From positions 1 to 15,903 of the forward strand of contig JAJPZD010000179.1 of the NCBI GenBank assembly GCA_021204605.1: a stretch of DNA of 15,903 nt. The letters are read 5' to 3'. The notes beneath the pieces are model-generated. The model saw only the letters and a list, made by a program, of their open reading frames with translations. It was not told the origin of the DNA and did not search any database. The position numbers and the translations under genes are program-made. Within the stretch, counting starts at the first letter, position 1. Every line of letters starts with the position of its first letter. Origin of the DNA: Prevotella sp. (GTDB lineage Bacteria > Bacteroidota > Bacteroidia > Bacteroidales > Bacteroidaceae). Shown here in pieces: positions 7,719-13,941 of the stretch.

Positions 7719-8831
7719 TTATTTCTTTTTCTTATACTCAAGTTTCGGGATTTTCAACTTCATGCCCGTCTCGACCTCGACAACACCGTTATGCACTATC
7801 ACATAACTCTCCATGCCGTCTCCGAAATAGCGTTTTGAAATTCGTCTTATGTTATCTCCCTTGCTTACCGTTATCGTCATATCCGTACCCACAATGCGGT
7901 AAGCGCCGGTATTGACAATTGCCATCGCATTCCGCAGCCCACGGGGTAGATTTTCCTCTTTTACTTTCGTCAAATCCTCTGCCACGGTCTGCTCTGCATT
8001 TTCCTGCTTTTCTGCCTTGATTGCCGCAGTGTCTTTGGCTGAAACTGTATCAGTTGAAACCTCGGCAACAACATCCTTTTTCGCTACCTGCTCACCCTGC
8101 ATACGCTCATGCCACAAATAATAGCCTCCGCCCAACAATGCAACAACAAGTATGACGATTACAGCAATAACAGCTCCTTTATGACGTGAGAACCAACCCT
8201 CATCTTCATCGTCGAATGTATATTCTTCCTGTTCCTCTTGTTCTGAAGATTCTGATATTTTCTCATCGCCCGTCTTTTCAGCAGTCTCTGATGGTCGAAT
8301 TTCTTCTTCTTTCCCGGTATCTTGCTCATCCTCATCAGAAGAAACTGGTGCGGTTTCCGTTTCAACCGTCTCCAGTGGTGTTTCCGCCTCATCTTCAGTT
8401 GTAGGCGTTACCTCACCTTCTTGATTTTCCGTGCTTTTTACTTCCTCATCAGTATTTTCATCTTCTTTGAGTTCTATTTCCGATACCGAACTCATCATTT
8501 TTATATCAACGCCATCATTCAACTCCACCTCCTTGAACAAGGCAAACGGCTTGTTCACCAAATCACGGACTACCGCATCGGGAGTGAACGTGATCTTCCC
8601 ATGGCCCTCAATCACGAAACGCTCTCCCGTATTCACATTTACGCTTTCCCTGTCGCGCACGTCAATGACCTTGAACGTCCCCAAGCCCTTGATTTTTACA
8701 TTCTTCTCGTAATGTAGGCCATCGTTGATAACGTTGAAAAGAGCAGTAACAAACTTTTCCGCATCTCCTGGCGACAAACCATGCTTTTTAACAAGTGAAG
8801 AAGCAATATCCGGTATTGAAATCCTACTCAT
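7719..8831 (-). CDS. Membrane-anchored HU-type DNA-binding protein with LysM domain
   Basis: The 370-residue protein has four parts. Residues 1-98 form a HU/IHF-type domain (IKGLGTFKVIDVRDRESV at 47-64, VNTGERFVIEG arm, then ITFTPDAVVRDLVNK). Residues about 112-212 are an acidic, Glu/Asp/Ser/Thr-rich linker that is probably unstructured. WFSRHKG precedes a transmembrane helix at 219-240 (AVIAVIVILVVALLGGGYYLW). After a second flexible stretch, residues about 311-366 form a LysM-like domain (ITVSKGDNIRRISKRYFGDG, then GMKLKIPKL). The Arg-His-Lys before the helix fits an N-inside, C-outside topology: HU in the cytoplasm and LysM in the periplasm, where LysM usually binds peptidoglycan. It is the last gene of ftsY-rimO-HU-HU/LysM and overlaps the previous HU gene by 8 bp. 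A tether between nucleoid and cell wall is my inference; no function is shown. Confidence 0.88.
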   Translation of the reverse strand: MSRISIPDIASSLVKKHGLSPGDAEKFVTALFNVINDGLHYEKNVKIKGLGTFKVIDVRDRESVNVNTGERFVIEGHGKITFTPDAVVRDLVNKPFALFKEVELNDGVDIKMMSSVSEIELKEDENTDEEVKSTENQEGEVTPTTEDEAETPLETVETETAPVSSDEDEQDTGKEEEIRPSETAEKTGDEKISESSEQEEQEEYTFDDEDEGWFSRHKGAVIAVIVILVVALLGGGYYLWHERMQGEQVAKKDVVAEVSTDTVSAKDTAAIKAEKQENAEQTVAEDLTKVKEENLPRGLRNAMAIVNTGAYRIVGTDMTITVSKGDNIRRISKRYFGDGMESYVIVHNGVVEVETGMKLKIPKLEYKKKK

Positions 8832-9117
8832 TCGCCTGACCTCCTCCTTTTAGCTTTTCCTTGACAGCCGCTACGGGTTTGAAACTCAACACAAGTTTCG
8901 GAGGCACGAGCATCCGCTTTTTAGTACTCGGAATGGTAACTACCCGTTCTAATCGCTTCTTTATCTCAAAAGTGCCGAACTTTGGAATCCACACCACATT
9001 CTCACTCTGAAAGCCCTCTTTCAGTGCGTCTATAACGGTATTTGCCATCTTCTGTGTGTCTTCCTGAGTATATCCCATCCTCTGTGACAATTCGGTAATA
9101 AAACTCTTGTTGTTCAT
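8824..9117 (-). CDS. HU/IHF-family DNA-binding protein
   Basis: The 97-residue product is a full-length single-domain HU-type protein. It has an N-terminal helix pair (SFITELSQRMGYTQEDTQKM), the central IPKFGTFEIKKR turn (44-54), a basic arm region (RVVTIPSTKKRMLVPPK) and the closing strand LVLSFKPVAAVKEKL. HU proteins bend and compact DNA as dimers. The arm reads IPSTKKRMLVPP, not the standard RNPRTGE-type sequence, so its DNA preference may differ from the main HU. It lies 11 bp after rimO and overlaps the HU/LysM gene by 8 bp. The tight coupling suggests that the two HU domains are made together and might form a mixed dimer. This is probably an accessory HU and not the main chromosomal one. 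Confidence 0.9.
   Translation of the reverse strand: MNNKSFITELSQRMGYTQEDTQKMANTVIDALKEGFQSENVVWIPKFGTFEIKKRLERVVTIPSTKKRMLVPPKLVLSFKPVAAVKEKLKGGGQANE
8839..8848 (-). promoter_or_regulatory. Near-perfect Shine-Dalgarno before HU/LysM gene
   Basis: Read leftward, AGGAGGAGGT (8848-8839) ends 7 nt before the ATG at 8831. It lies inside the last codons of the preceding HU gene, which encode KGGG. Most other starts in this window have no such sequence. It fixes 8831 as the start and suggests re-initiation by ribosomes finishing the upstream gene. Confidence 0.8.
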
Positions 9118-9128
9118 AGTATCAGTTT

Positions 9129-10454
9129 TTATATCACCTCTCCATACAAGTCAAATTCCTCCGCCCCGGTAATCCTGACTTTATAGAAACTGCCTGTTCG
9201 CAAACGCTTGTTTACAACGGGAATAAGAACCTCCGGGTCAATCTCTGGGGAACTGTACTCTGTCCTGCCCACATAATATTCGCCTTCCTTACGGTCGATT
9301 ACCACCTTAAACTCTTTCCCCACCTTACCCTCTGCAATCTCAGCACTGATATCCTGCTGGAGACCCATAAGTCTGTCCAACCTTTTGAGTTTCTCCTGTT
9401 CATCGACATTGTCCTCAAAATTGTTGGCACTGTAAGTATCTTCCTCCTCTGAATAGGCAAATGCTCCCATACGCTCGAACCTTGCCCACTCGACGAAGTC
9501 CAAGAGTTCCTCAAAGTCTTCCTCGCTTTCGTTAGGATAACCTACCATCAATGTGGTGCGGATATGTATTCCGGGAACTCGCTCCCTGATTTGCCTGATA
9601 AGGTTGTATGTCTCCTCTTTAGTGATATTGCGCCTCATGGCATGCAGTATCTTGTCGGAGATATGCTGCAAGGCTATGTCAAGATACTTGCACACATTCG
9701 GCTTCTCCCTGATCACGTCAAGAAGCTCAAAAGGAAAATCGGTCGGAAAGGCATAGTGTAAGCGTATCCACTTCACACCTTTAATGTCTGCCATTCTTGA
9801 AACTAATTCTGCGATATGCTGCTTGCCGTCAATATCAATACCGTAGTATGTCAGTTCCTGGGCAACAATCTGAAACTCCTTAACGCCAGAAGCTACAAGG
9901 CTCCTCACTTCATCCAATATCTCATCCTGCGGACGACTGACATGATGTCCTGTCATCAGTGGAATAGCGCAATAAGCGCAATGCCTGTCGCAACCCTCAC
10001 TGATTTTTATATAGGCGTAATGGCGTGGAGTAACGAGATGCCTTCCCATACCGCTTTTGGGATTTTGACAACCGCTATCCACGGCTTCTGTTTCCGCCTT
10101 ACCCAAGTCTGACAGCAGTTGCTTGAAATCAAACTTGCCGTAATACTTGTCAACCTGCGGTATCTCCTCCTCCAATTCCTTCTTGTACCTCTGCGACAGA
10201 CAGCCCATAACGAACAGTTTTCGTATCTTGCCTTTCTCCTTTGCACGCGCAAATTCCAATATGATGTTGATGCTCTCCTCTTTTGCATCGGCAATAAAAC
10301 CACAGGTATTGATTACGACAATCTCTCCTTGGGGATTCCTTCCATCGTGAGTGCATTTATATCCGTTGTCCTCAAACTGTTTCATCAGTACCTCACTGTC
10401 AACGAGATTCTTTGAACAGCCCATAGTGATAAAGTCAATCTGATTCTTTTTCAT
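9129..10454 (-). CDS. rimO: Ribosomal protein S12 methylthiotransferase RimO
   Basis: RimO is a radical-SAM enzyme that adds a methylthio group to a conserved aspartate of ribosomal protein S12. The 441-residue protein has all three expected parts. The N-terminal methylthiotransferase domain holds three cluster cysteines (Cys13, Cys51, Cys85). The radical-SAM domain holds CDRHCAYC (Cys155, Cys159, Cys162). A C-terminal TRAM-like region spans about 375-441 (GEYYVGRTEYSSPEIDPEVLI). The MGCSKNLVDSE opening is the RimO form, distinct from the tRNA enzyme MiaB. It lies 23 bp after ftsY and 11 bp before the small HU gene, so the four genes form one unit. The start at 10454 has a modest purine stretch (AAAGAGAG) next to it. 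Confidence 0.96.
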   Translation of the reverse strand: MKKNQIDFITMGCSKNLVDSEVLMKQFEDNGYKCTHDGRNPQGEIVVINTCGFIADAKEESINIILEFARAKEKGKIRKLFVMGCLSQRYKKELEEEIPQVDKYYGKFDFKQLLSDLGKAETEAVDSGCQNPKSGMGRHLVTPRHYAYIKISEGCDRHCAYCAIPLMTGHHVSRPQDEILDEVRSLVASGVKEFQIVAQELTYYGIDIDGKQHIAELVSRMADIKGVKWIRLHYAFPTDFPFELLDVIREKPNVCKYLDIALQHISDKILHAMRRNITKEETYNLIRQIRERVPGIHIRTTLMVGYPNESEEDFEELLDFVEWARFERMGAFAYSEEEDTYSANNFEDNVDEQEKLKRLDRLMGLQQDISAEIAEGKVGKEFKVVIDRKEGEYYVGRTEYSSPEIDPEVLIPVVNKRLRTGSFYKVRITGAEEFDLYGEVI

Positions 10455-10477
10455 CTCTCTTTTGGTATATCCAGTTT

Positions 10478-11431
10478 CTAATCCTTAAAGAGCGAGTCCA
10501 CGAATTGCCGCTTGTTAAACAACTGTAGGTCTTCCATTCCCTCACCAAGTCCGATGTATTTCACTGGCACTTTCAACTGGTCGGAAATTCCGATAACAAC
10601 ACCTCCCTTAGCCGTACCATCGAGTTTGGTGATGGCTAGACTCGTTATTTGTGTTACAGCAGAAAACTGTTTCGCCTGCTCAAAGGCATTCTGACCCGTT
10701 GAACCGTCAAGCACCAAAAGCACCTCATCGGGCGCCTGCGGCAACACCTTCTTCATCACGGCCTTTATCTTCTTCAACTCATTCATCAGTCCTACCTTGT
10801 TGTGCAATCTTCCTGCAGTGTCGATAATCACCACATCGGCATTATTGGCCTTCGCAGAACTAAGAGTATCAAATGCCACGCTCGCCGGATCGGCTCCCAT
10901 CTGCTGCTTGATGACCGGCACTCCAGCCCGTTCGCCCCAGATACAGAGCTGCTCCACAGCAGCGGCACGGAATGTATCGGCGGCTCCCAAATACACCTTC
11001 TTGCCGACATTCTTAAACTGGTACGCAAGTTTTCCTATCGTGGTCGTCTTGCCCACTCCATTCACGCCAACTATAAGTATCACGTATGGTGTATGGTCCG
11101 ATGGCAAGTCCCAGTTCTCATTGTCCTCCGAATTGTTCTCCGTCAACAACGAGGATATCTCATCACGCAATATCTCATTCAACTCCGACACAGAGACATA
11201 CTTGTCGCGGGCAACCCTCTCCTCAATGCGGTGGATGATTTTCAGTGTGGTCTCTACGCCAACGTCGGAAGTGATAAGCACCTCCTCCAAGTTATCCAAC
11301 ACATCATCATCAACCTTCGATTTACCCGCTACTGCCCTTGTCAGTTTAGCGAATACACTCTGTTTTGTCTTTTCAAGCCCCTTGTCGAGAGTCTCTTTCT
11401 TATGCTTGTTGAAAATTCCGAATAATCCCAT
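10478..11431 (-). CDS. ftsY: Signal recognition particle receptor FtsY
   Basis: FtsY is the SRP receptor GTPase at the inner membrane that takes ribosome-nascent-chain complexes from Ffh for insertion of membrane proteins. The 317-residue protein is a compact NG form. It has a short basic N-terminus (MGLFGIFNKHKK) that may help membrane contact, a helical N domain to about 100, then the G domain. G-domain motifs are GVNGVGKT (122-129), DTFRAAA (152-158), DTAGRLH (204-210), TKLDGTAKGG (268-277) and the closing GLGEGMEDLQ. The long acidic A domain of E. coli FtsY is absent, as in many bacteria. It heads the ftsY-rimO-HU-HU/LysM unit, with its own promoter just behind the terminator of the ribosomal-protein unit. 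Confidence 0.97.
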   Translation of the reverse strand: MGLFGIFNKHKKETLDKGLEKTKQSVFAKLTRAVAGKSKVDDDVLDNLEEVLITSDVGVETTLKIIHRIEERVARDKYVSVSELNEILRDEISSLLTENNSEDNENWDLPSDHTPYVILIVGVNGVGKTTTIGKLAYQFKNVGKKVYLGAADTFRAAAVEQLCIWGERAGVPVIKQQMGADPASVAFDTLSSAKANNADVVIIDTAGRLHNKVGLMNELKKIKAVMKKVLPQAPDEVLLVLDGSTGQNAFEQAKQFSAVTQITSLAITKLDGTAKGGVVIGISDQLKVPVKYIGLGEGMEDLQLFNKRQFVDSLFKD

Positions 11432-11448
11432 ATATATCTATTTTGCCA

Positions 11449-11479
11449 CAAAATTAATAAATTGTAACCATATATACAA
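11449..11479 (-). promoter_or_regulatory. Bacteroidota-type promoter for ftsY unit
   Basis: Read leftward, TTG (11479-11477), a 20-bp spacer and TAATTTTG (11456-11449) fit the consensus. Transcription would start near 11442, only about 10 nt before the ftsY ATG. The -33 element sits directly behind the terminator stem of the preceding unit. Confidence 0.62.
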
Positions 11480-11481
11480 CA

Positions 11482-11513
11482 AAAGAGGTTGCAAATGTCA
11501 TTGCAACCTCTTT
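11482..11513 (-). terminator. Terminator of rpmB-rpmG-DUF4295 unit
   Basis: AAAGAGGTTGCAA (11482-11494) pairs perfectly with TTGCAACCTCTTT (11501-11513), a 13-bp stem with a 6-nt loop. On the minus strand it is followed by TTTTGTTG. It lies 22 bp past the DUF4295 stop codon. Confidence 0.9.
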
Positions 11514-11535
11514 GTATATCGTGTTCAAACAATTA

Positions 11536-11694
11536 TCAGTTCTTGAAAAAATCTTTCACTGCCTCATTAGGAACCATCCTCTCGTCAAAAACGTATGCTC
11601 CTGTCTTAGGACTCTTCACCATCTTGATTACCTTCGTGTAAGTGCGACCATCCTTTGAGCCTTCATGGAGGGTTGCAACGGTTTTCTTTGCCAT
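11536..11694 (-). CDS. DUF4295-family small basic protein, likely ribosomal protein bL38
   Basis: This 52-residue gene is short enough to be missed by length filters. Reading leftward from the ATG at 11694, the product begins MAKKTVATLHEG and ends NEAVKDFFKN, with a Lys-rich centre (TKVIKMVKSPKTGAYVF). It matches the Bacteroidota-specific DUF4295 family, always small and typically placed behind rpmB and rpmG, as here. From memory, structural work on a Flavobacterium ribosome found a phylum-specific large-subunit protein, named bL38, that I believe is this family. A ribosomal role therefore fits both the location and the MAKKT-type basic N-terminus. It starts 23 bp after rpmG and is followed by a strong terminator. 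Confidence 0.88.
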   Translation of the reverse strand: MAKKTVATLHEGSKDGRTYTKVIKMVKSPKTGAYVFDERMVPNEAVKDFFKN

Positions 11695-11717
11695 CTCTTA
11701 TAGTGTTTTAATTGTTG

Positions 11718-11906
11718 TTACTTGATTTCCTTGTGAACGGTCATCTTCTTCAAAATAGGATTGTATTTCTTCAATTCCAACCTGTCAGGGGTGTTCTTGC
11801 GGTTTTTCGTCGTGACGTAACGGCTTGTGCCTGGAAGACCACTGGCCTTCATCTCGGTGCACTCCAATATCACCTGTATTCTGTTGCCTTTTGTTTTCTT
11901 TGCCAT
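11718..11906 (-). CDS. rpmG: Large-subunit ribosomal protein bL33
   Basis: The 62-residue protein has the bL33 pattern: MAKKTKGNRIQVILECTEMK, then SRYVTTKNRKNTPDRLELKKYNP, ending in KKMTVHKEIK. It has only one cysteine, so it is the form without the zinc ribbon and should not bind zinc. It is slightly longer than E. coli L33 (55 residues), as is usual in this phylum. It starts 4 bp after rpmB and lies before the DUF4295 gene in one ribosomal-protein unit. Confidence 0.97.
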   Translation of the reverse strand: MAKKTKGNRIQVILECTEMKASGLPGTSRYVTTKNRKNTPDRLELKKYNPILKKMTVHKEIK

Positions 11907-11910
11907 GTGG

Positions 11911-12174
11911 TTAGTCTCCTATTACTTTAATCTCGTTCCATTTACAATAGCCGTTCTCTACCGCTTTCTTCAAAGCCGCGTCCAAACCTATTTTATTGAT
12001 CGTGCGCAGACCGGCCGCGCTTAACTTCAGGCTTATCCAACACTGCTCCTCTACATAATAGAATTTCTTCTTGAATATGTTGACCTCAAACCTGCGCTTT
12101 GTACGGTGTTTTGAGTGGGAAACACGATTTCCTACCTGAACTTTCTTTCCTGTGATTTGACAAATCCTGGGCAT
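11911..12174 (-). CDS. rpmB: Large-subunit ribosomal protein bL28
   Basis: The 87-residue protein shows the bL28 signature: CQITGKKVQVGNRVSHSKHR near the N-terminus, then KFYYVEEQCWISLKLSAAGL, RTINKIGLDAAL and a C-terminal IKVIGD. Only isolated cysteines are present, so it is the non-zinc form. It is the first gene of rpmB-rpmG-DUF4295 and is read from a well-matched promoter about 50 bp upstream. The leader is A-rich with no Shine-Dalgarno sequence, as expected for highly expressed Bacteroidota genes. Confidence 0.97.
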   Translation of the reverse strand: MPRICQITGKKVQVGNRVSHSKHRTKRRFEVNIFKKKFYYVEEQCWISLKLSAAGLRTINKIGLDAALKKAVENGYCKWNEIKVIGD

Positions 12175-12222
12175 CGCATTCTATGTTTTTATTGTTTTTT
12201 GTTCCTTGTTTCAAACAGAGTG

Positions 12223-12253
12223 CAAAATTACATACTTTTTCCGAATACACAAA
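12223..12253 (-). promoter_or_regulatory. Bacteroidota-type promoter for rpmB unit
   Basis: Read leftward, TTTG (12253-12250), a 19-bp spacer and TAATTTTG (12230-12223) match the consensus at every defined base. The expected start near 12216 gives a leader of about 40 nt that is rich in A. Confidence 0.78.
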
Positions 12254-12320
12254 ATATTTTTCGCAAAACATTTTAAATTAGTACATAAAAGCATTTTATT
12301 GACGCCTTCCTCAATCATGA

Positions 12321-12387
12321 ATTCTTCATTTCCATATATTCCGTCAGGCTCTCCCTCCCTAATGGGGAGGGTTGGGGAGGGGCTTTT
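12321..12387. repeat. Dispersed 67-bp intergenic repeat, copy 2
   Basis: This matches 4578-4644 with five substitutions and no gaps. It keeps the CCCTCCC/GGGAGGG hairpin. On the + strand at 12364-12382 it reads GGGGAGGGTTGGGGAGGGG, a full four-tract G-quadruplex motif that copy 1 has lost in its last tract. Its right end touches the pncC stop codon. It fills most of the space between pncC and the rpmB promoter. Confidence 0.87.
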
Positions 12388-12893
12388 TATTCATCTTCCT
12401 CTTTCAGTCGTTCTTTCAGATACCCAAGAAACAGTTCTAAAGCTTTGCTCGTTGCATTTTCCAAATTTCTGTCTCGCCCCAAATCCTCCTCTAATTTCAA
12501 TGTTATTATATCATCAGAATTTCCACAGGCAAGCCATATTGTGCCCACAGGTATCTCCGGTGTGCCTCCCGAAGGGCCGGCAATACCGGTTGCCGAGATA
12601 GCATAGTCAACGTTGAGCGTCTTTACCGCCCCCTTAACCATCGCTATAGCCACTTCCTCACATACGGCAGTCTTTTCCTCCAACAGTTGGTGGTCAACAT
12701 GAAGCAGCTTCTCCTTGATCTCATTGGTGTAAGACACTATGCTGCCCTTGAAATAATTTGACGCACCTGGCACCAAAATTATCGACTCGGCAATACGACC
12801 TCCGGTACAACTCTCCGCAGTACCCATTGTCTTGCCCGTCTCCCATATAAACTGACTGATTTCCCTACTCAGTATCTTGTTCTCAAAATCCAT
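12387..12893 (-). CDS. pncC: Nicotinamide-nucleotide amidohydrolase (CinA C-terminal family)
   Basis: PncC deamidates nicotinamide mononucleotide to nicotinate mononucleotide, recycling the NMN made by NAD-dependent DNA ligase. The 168-residue protein is the stand-alone CinA C-terminal domain, without the N-terminal MoaB-like half. Family marks are GTAESCTGGRIAE (24-36), GSIVSYTNEIKEKLL (50-64), AISATGIAGPSGGTPEIPVG (98-117) and a C-terminal helix (ATSKALELFLGYL). The usual length is about 160 residues, so it is complete. It starts 12 bp after tsaD and is the last gene of map-tsaD-pncC. Its stop codon abuts the 67-bp repeat. Confidence 0.94.
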   Translation of the reverse strand: MDFENKILSREISQFIWETGKTMGTAESCTGGRIAESIILVPGASNYFKGSIVSYTNEIKEKLLHVDHQLLEEKTAVCEEVAIAMVKGAVKTLNVDYAISATGIAGPSGGTPEIPVGTIWLACGNSDDIITLKLEEDLGRDRNLENATSKALELFLGYLKERLKEEDE

Positions 12894-12905
12894 AGTATTT
12901 AATTT

Positions 12906-13931
12906 TTATTGAAAGGTTACTTTTGAAAATACAGGCTTGTCAATCGGACAGAAATCATTGTCCAAAAACTTATGATAACCTACAATACCTATCATTGCGG
13001 CATTGTCGGTGGTATAACTGAACCGTGGTATATATATAGTCCAACCGTATTTCTCCGCATGCTCATGGAAAGCATTCCTTAAACCGTTGTTGGCACTCAC
13101 ACCACCGGCGACAGCCACGTGCTTTATCCCGGTATTCTTCACCGCCAACCGAAGTTTTTTCATCAGTATATCAACAATGGTGAACTCCAAACTGGCTGCC
13201 AAGTCTTCCTTGTGGTGCTCCACAAACTCCGGGTCTTCCTTTACCCAGTCGCGAAGGCTGTACAGAAATGATGTTTTCAAACCACTGAAACTGTAATTCA
13301 GCCCTGGTATATGGGGCTCTGAGAATTTATATGCCTGCGCATTGCCCTGCCTCGCCAACCTGTCGATTATCGGACCGCCGGGATAGCCAAGTCCCATTAC
13401 CTTCGAACACTTGTCTATCGCCTCCCCTGCGGCATCGTCGATAGTCTGCCCCAACACCTGCATATCGTTGTAGGCATTCACCTTTACAATCTGCGAGTTG
13501 CCGCCACTGACAAGCAGACACAGGAATGGCATTGGGGGTGCGAAATTGTCATCTTCCTTCTCTTTTATGAAATGTGCCATTACATGACCTTGAAGATGAT
13601 TTACATCGATAAGCGGAATGCCCAACGAAAGGGAAAGTCCCTTCGCAAAGTTAGTTCCCACAAGCAGTGAGCCCATCAGCCCCGGCCCACGTGTAAATGC
13701 CACAGCCGAAAGCTGTTCCCTTTCGATACCGGCACGTTTCAACGCCTGGTCAACCACTGGGACCACATTCAACTGGTGTGCCCGGGAGGCAAGTTCCGGA
13801 ACAACACCGCCGTATGCCTTGTGCACATCCTGCGATGCCGTGACGTTGCTCAACAAGACATCATTTCTAAGTACAGCCGCCGACGTGTCATCGCAACTGC
13901 TTTCTATACCTAATATATATATATCGTTCAT
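12906..13931 (-). CDS. tsaD: tRNA N6-threonylcarbamoyladenosine synthase subunit TsaD
   Basis: TsaD transfers the threonylcarbamoyl group to A37 of ANN-reading tRNAs, working with TsaB and TsaE. From the ATG at 13931 the protein has 341 residues, the normal family length. Marks are LGIESSCDDTSAAV (7-20), PELASRAHQ (45-53), the metal-binding NHLQGH (His112 and His116), LLVSGGNSQ (139-147) and, near the end, SANNGLRNAF and YTTDNAAMIG. An upstream in-frame ATG at 13967 would add 12 unrelated residues and overlap map by 26 bp. The 13931 start leaves a 10-bp gap and begins exactly where homologues do. It sits between map and pncC. Confidence 0.96.
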   Translation of the reverse strand: MNDIYILGIESSCDDTSAAVLRNDVLLSNVTASQDVHKAYGGVVPELASRAHQLNVVPVVDQALKRAGIEREQLSAVAFTRGPGLMGSLLVGTNFAKGLSLSLGIPLIDVNHLQGHVMAHFIKEKEDDNFAPPMPFLCLLVSGGNSQIVKVNAYNDMQVLGQTIDDAAGEAIDKCSKVMGLGYPGGPIIDRLARQGNAQAYKFSEPHIPGLNYSFSGLKTSFLYSLRDWVKEDPEFVEHHKEDLAASLEFTIVDILMKKLRLAVKNTGIKHVAVAGGVSANNGLRNAFHEHAEKYGWTIYIPRFSYTTDNAAMIGIVGYHKFLDNDFCPIDKPVFSKVTFQ

Positions 13932-13941
13932 AAAGTTTCTT

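Noticed and set aside
9129..9146. GAGGTGAT as a Shine-Dalgarno for the small HU gene
   Set aside because: It lies in the last rimO codons, about 18 nt before the ATG, too far for normal use. It is probably chance.
10797..11546. A 249-codon open frame on the + strand
   Set aside because: It lies almost entirely antisense to ftsY, runs through the terminator and gives a low-complexity Ser/Thr-rich product with no family marks. FtsY on the other strand has all its motifs.
12206..12601. A 131-codon + strand frame across the rpmB promoter and repeat
   Set aside because: It crosses non-coding promoter and repeat sequence and the 3' end of pncC, and its product has no recognisable pattern.
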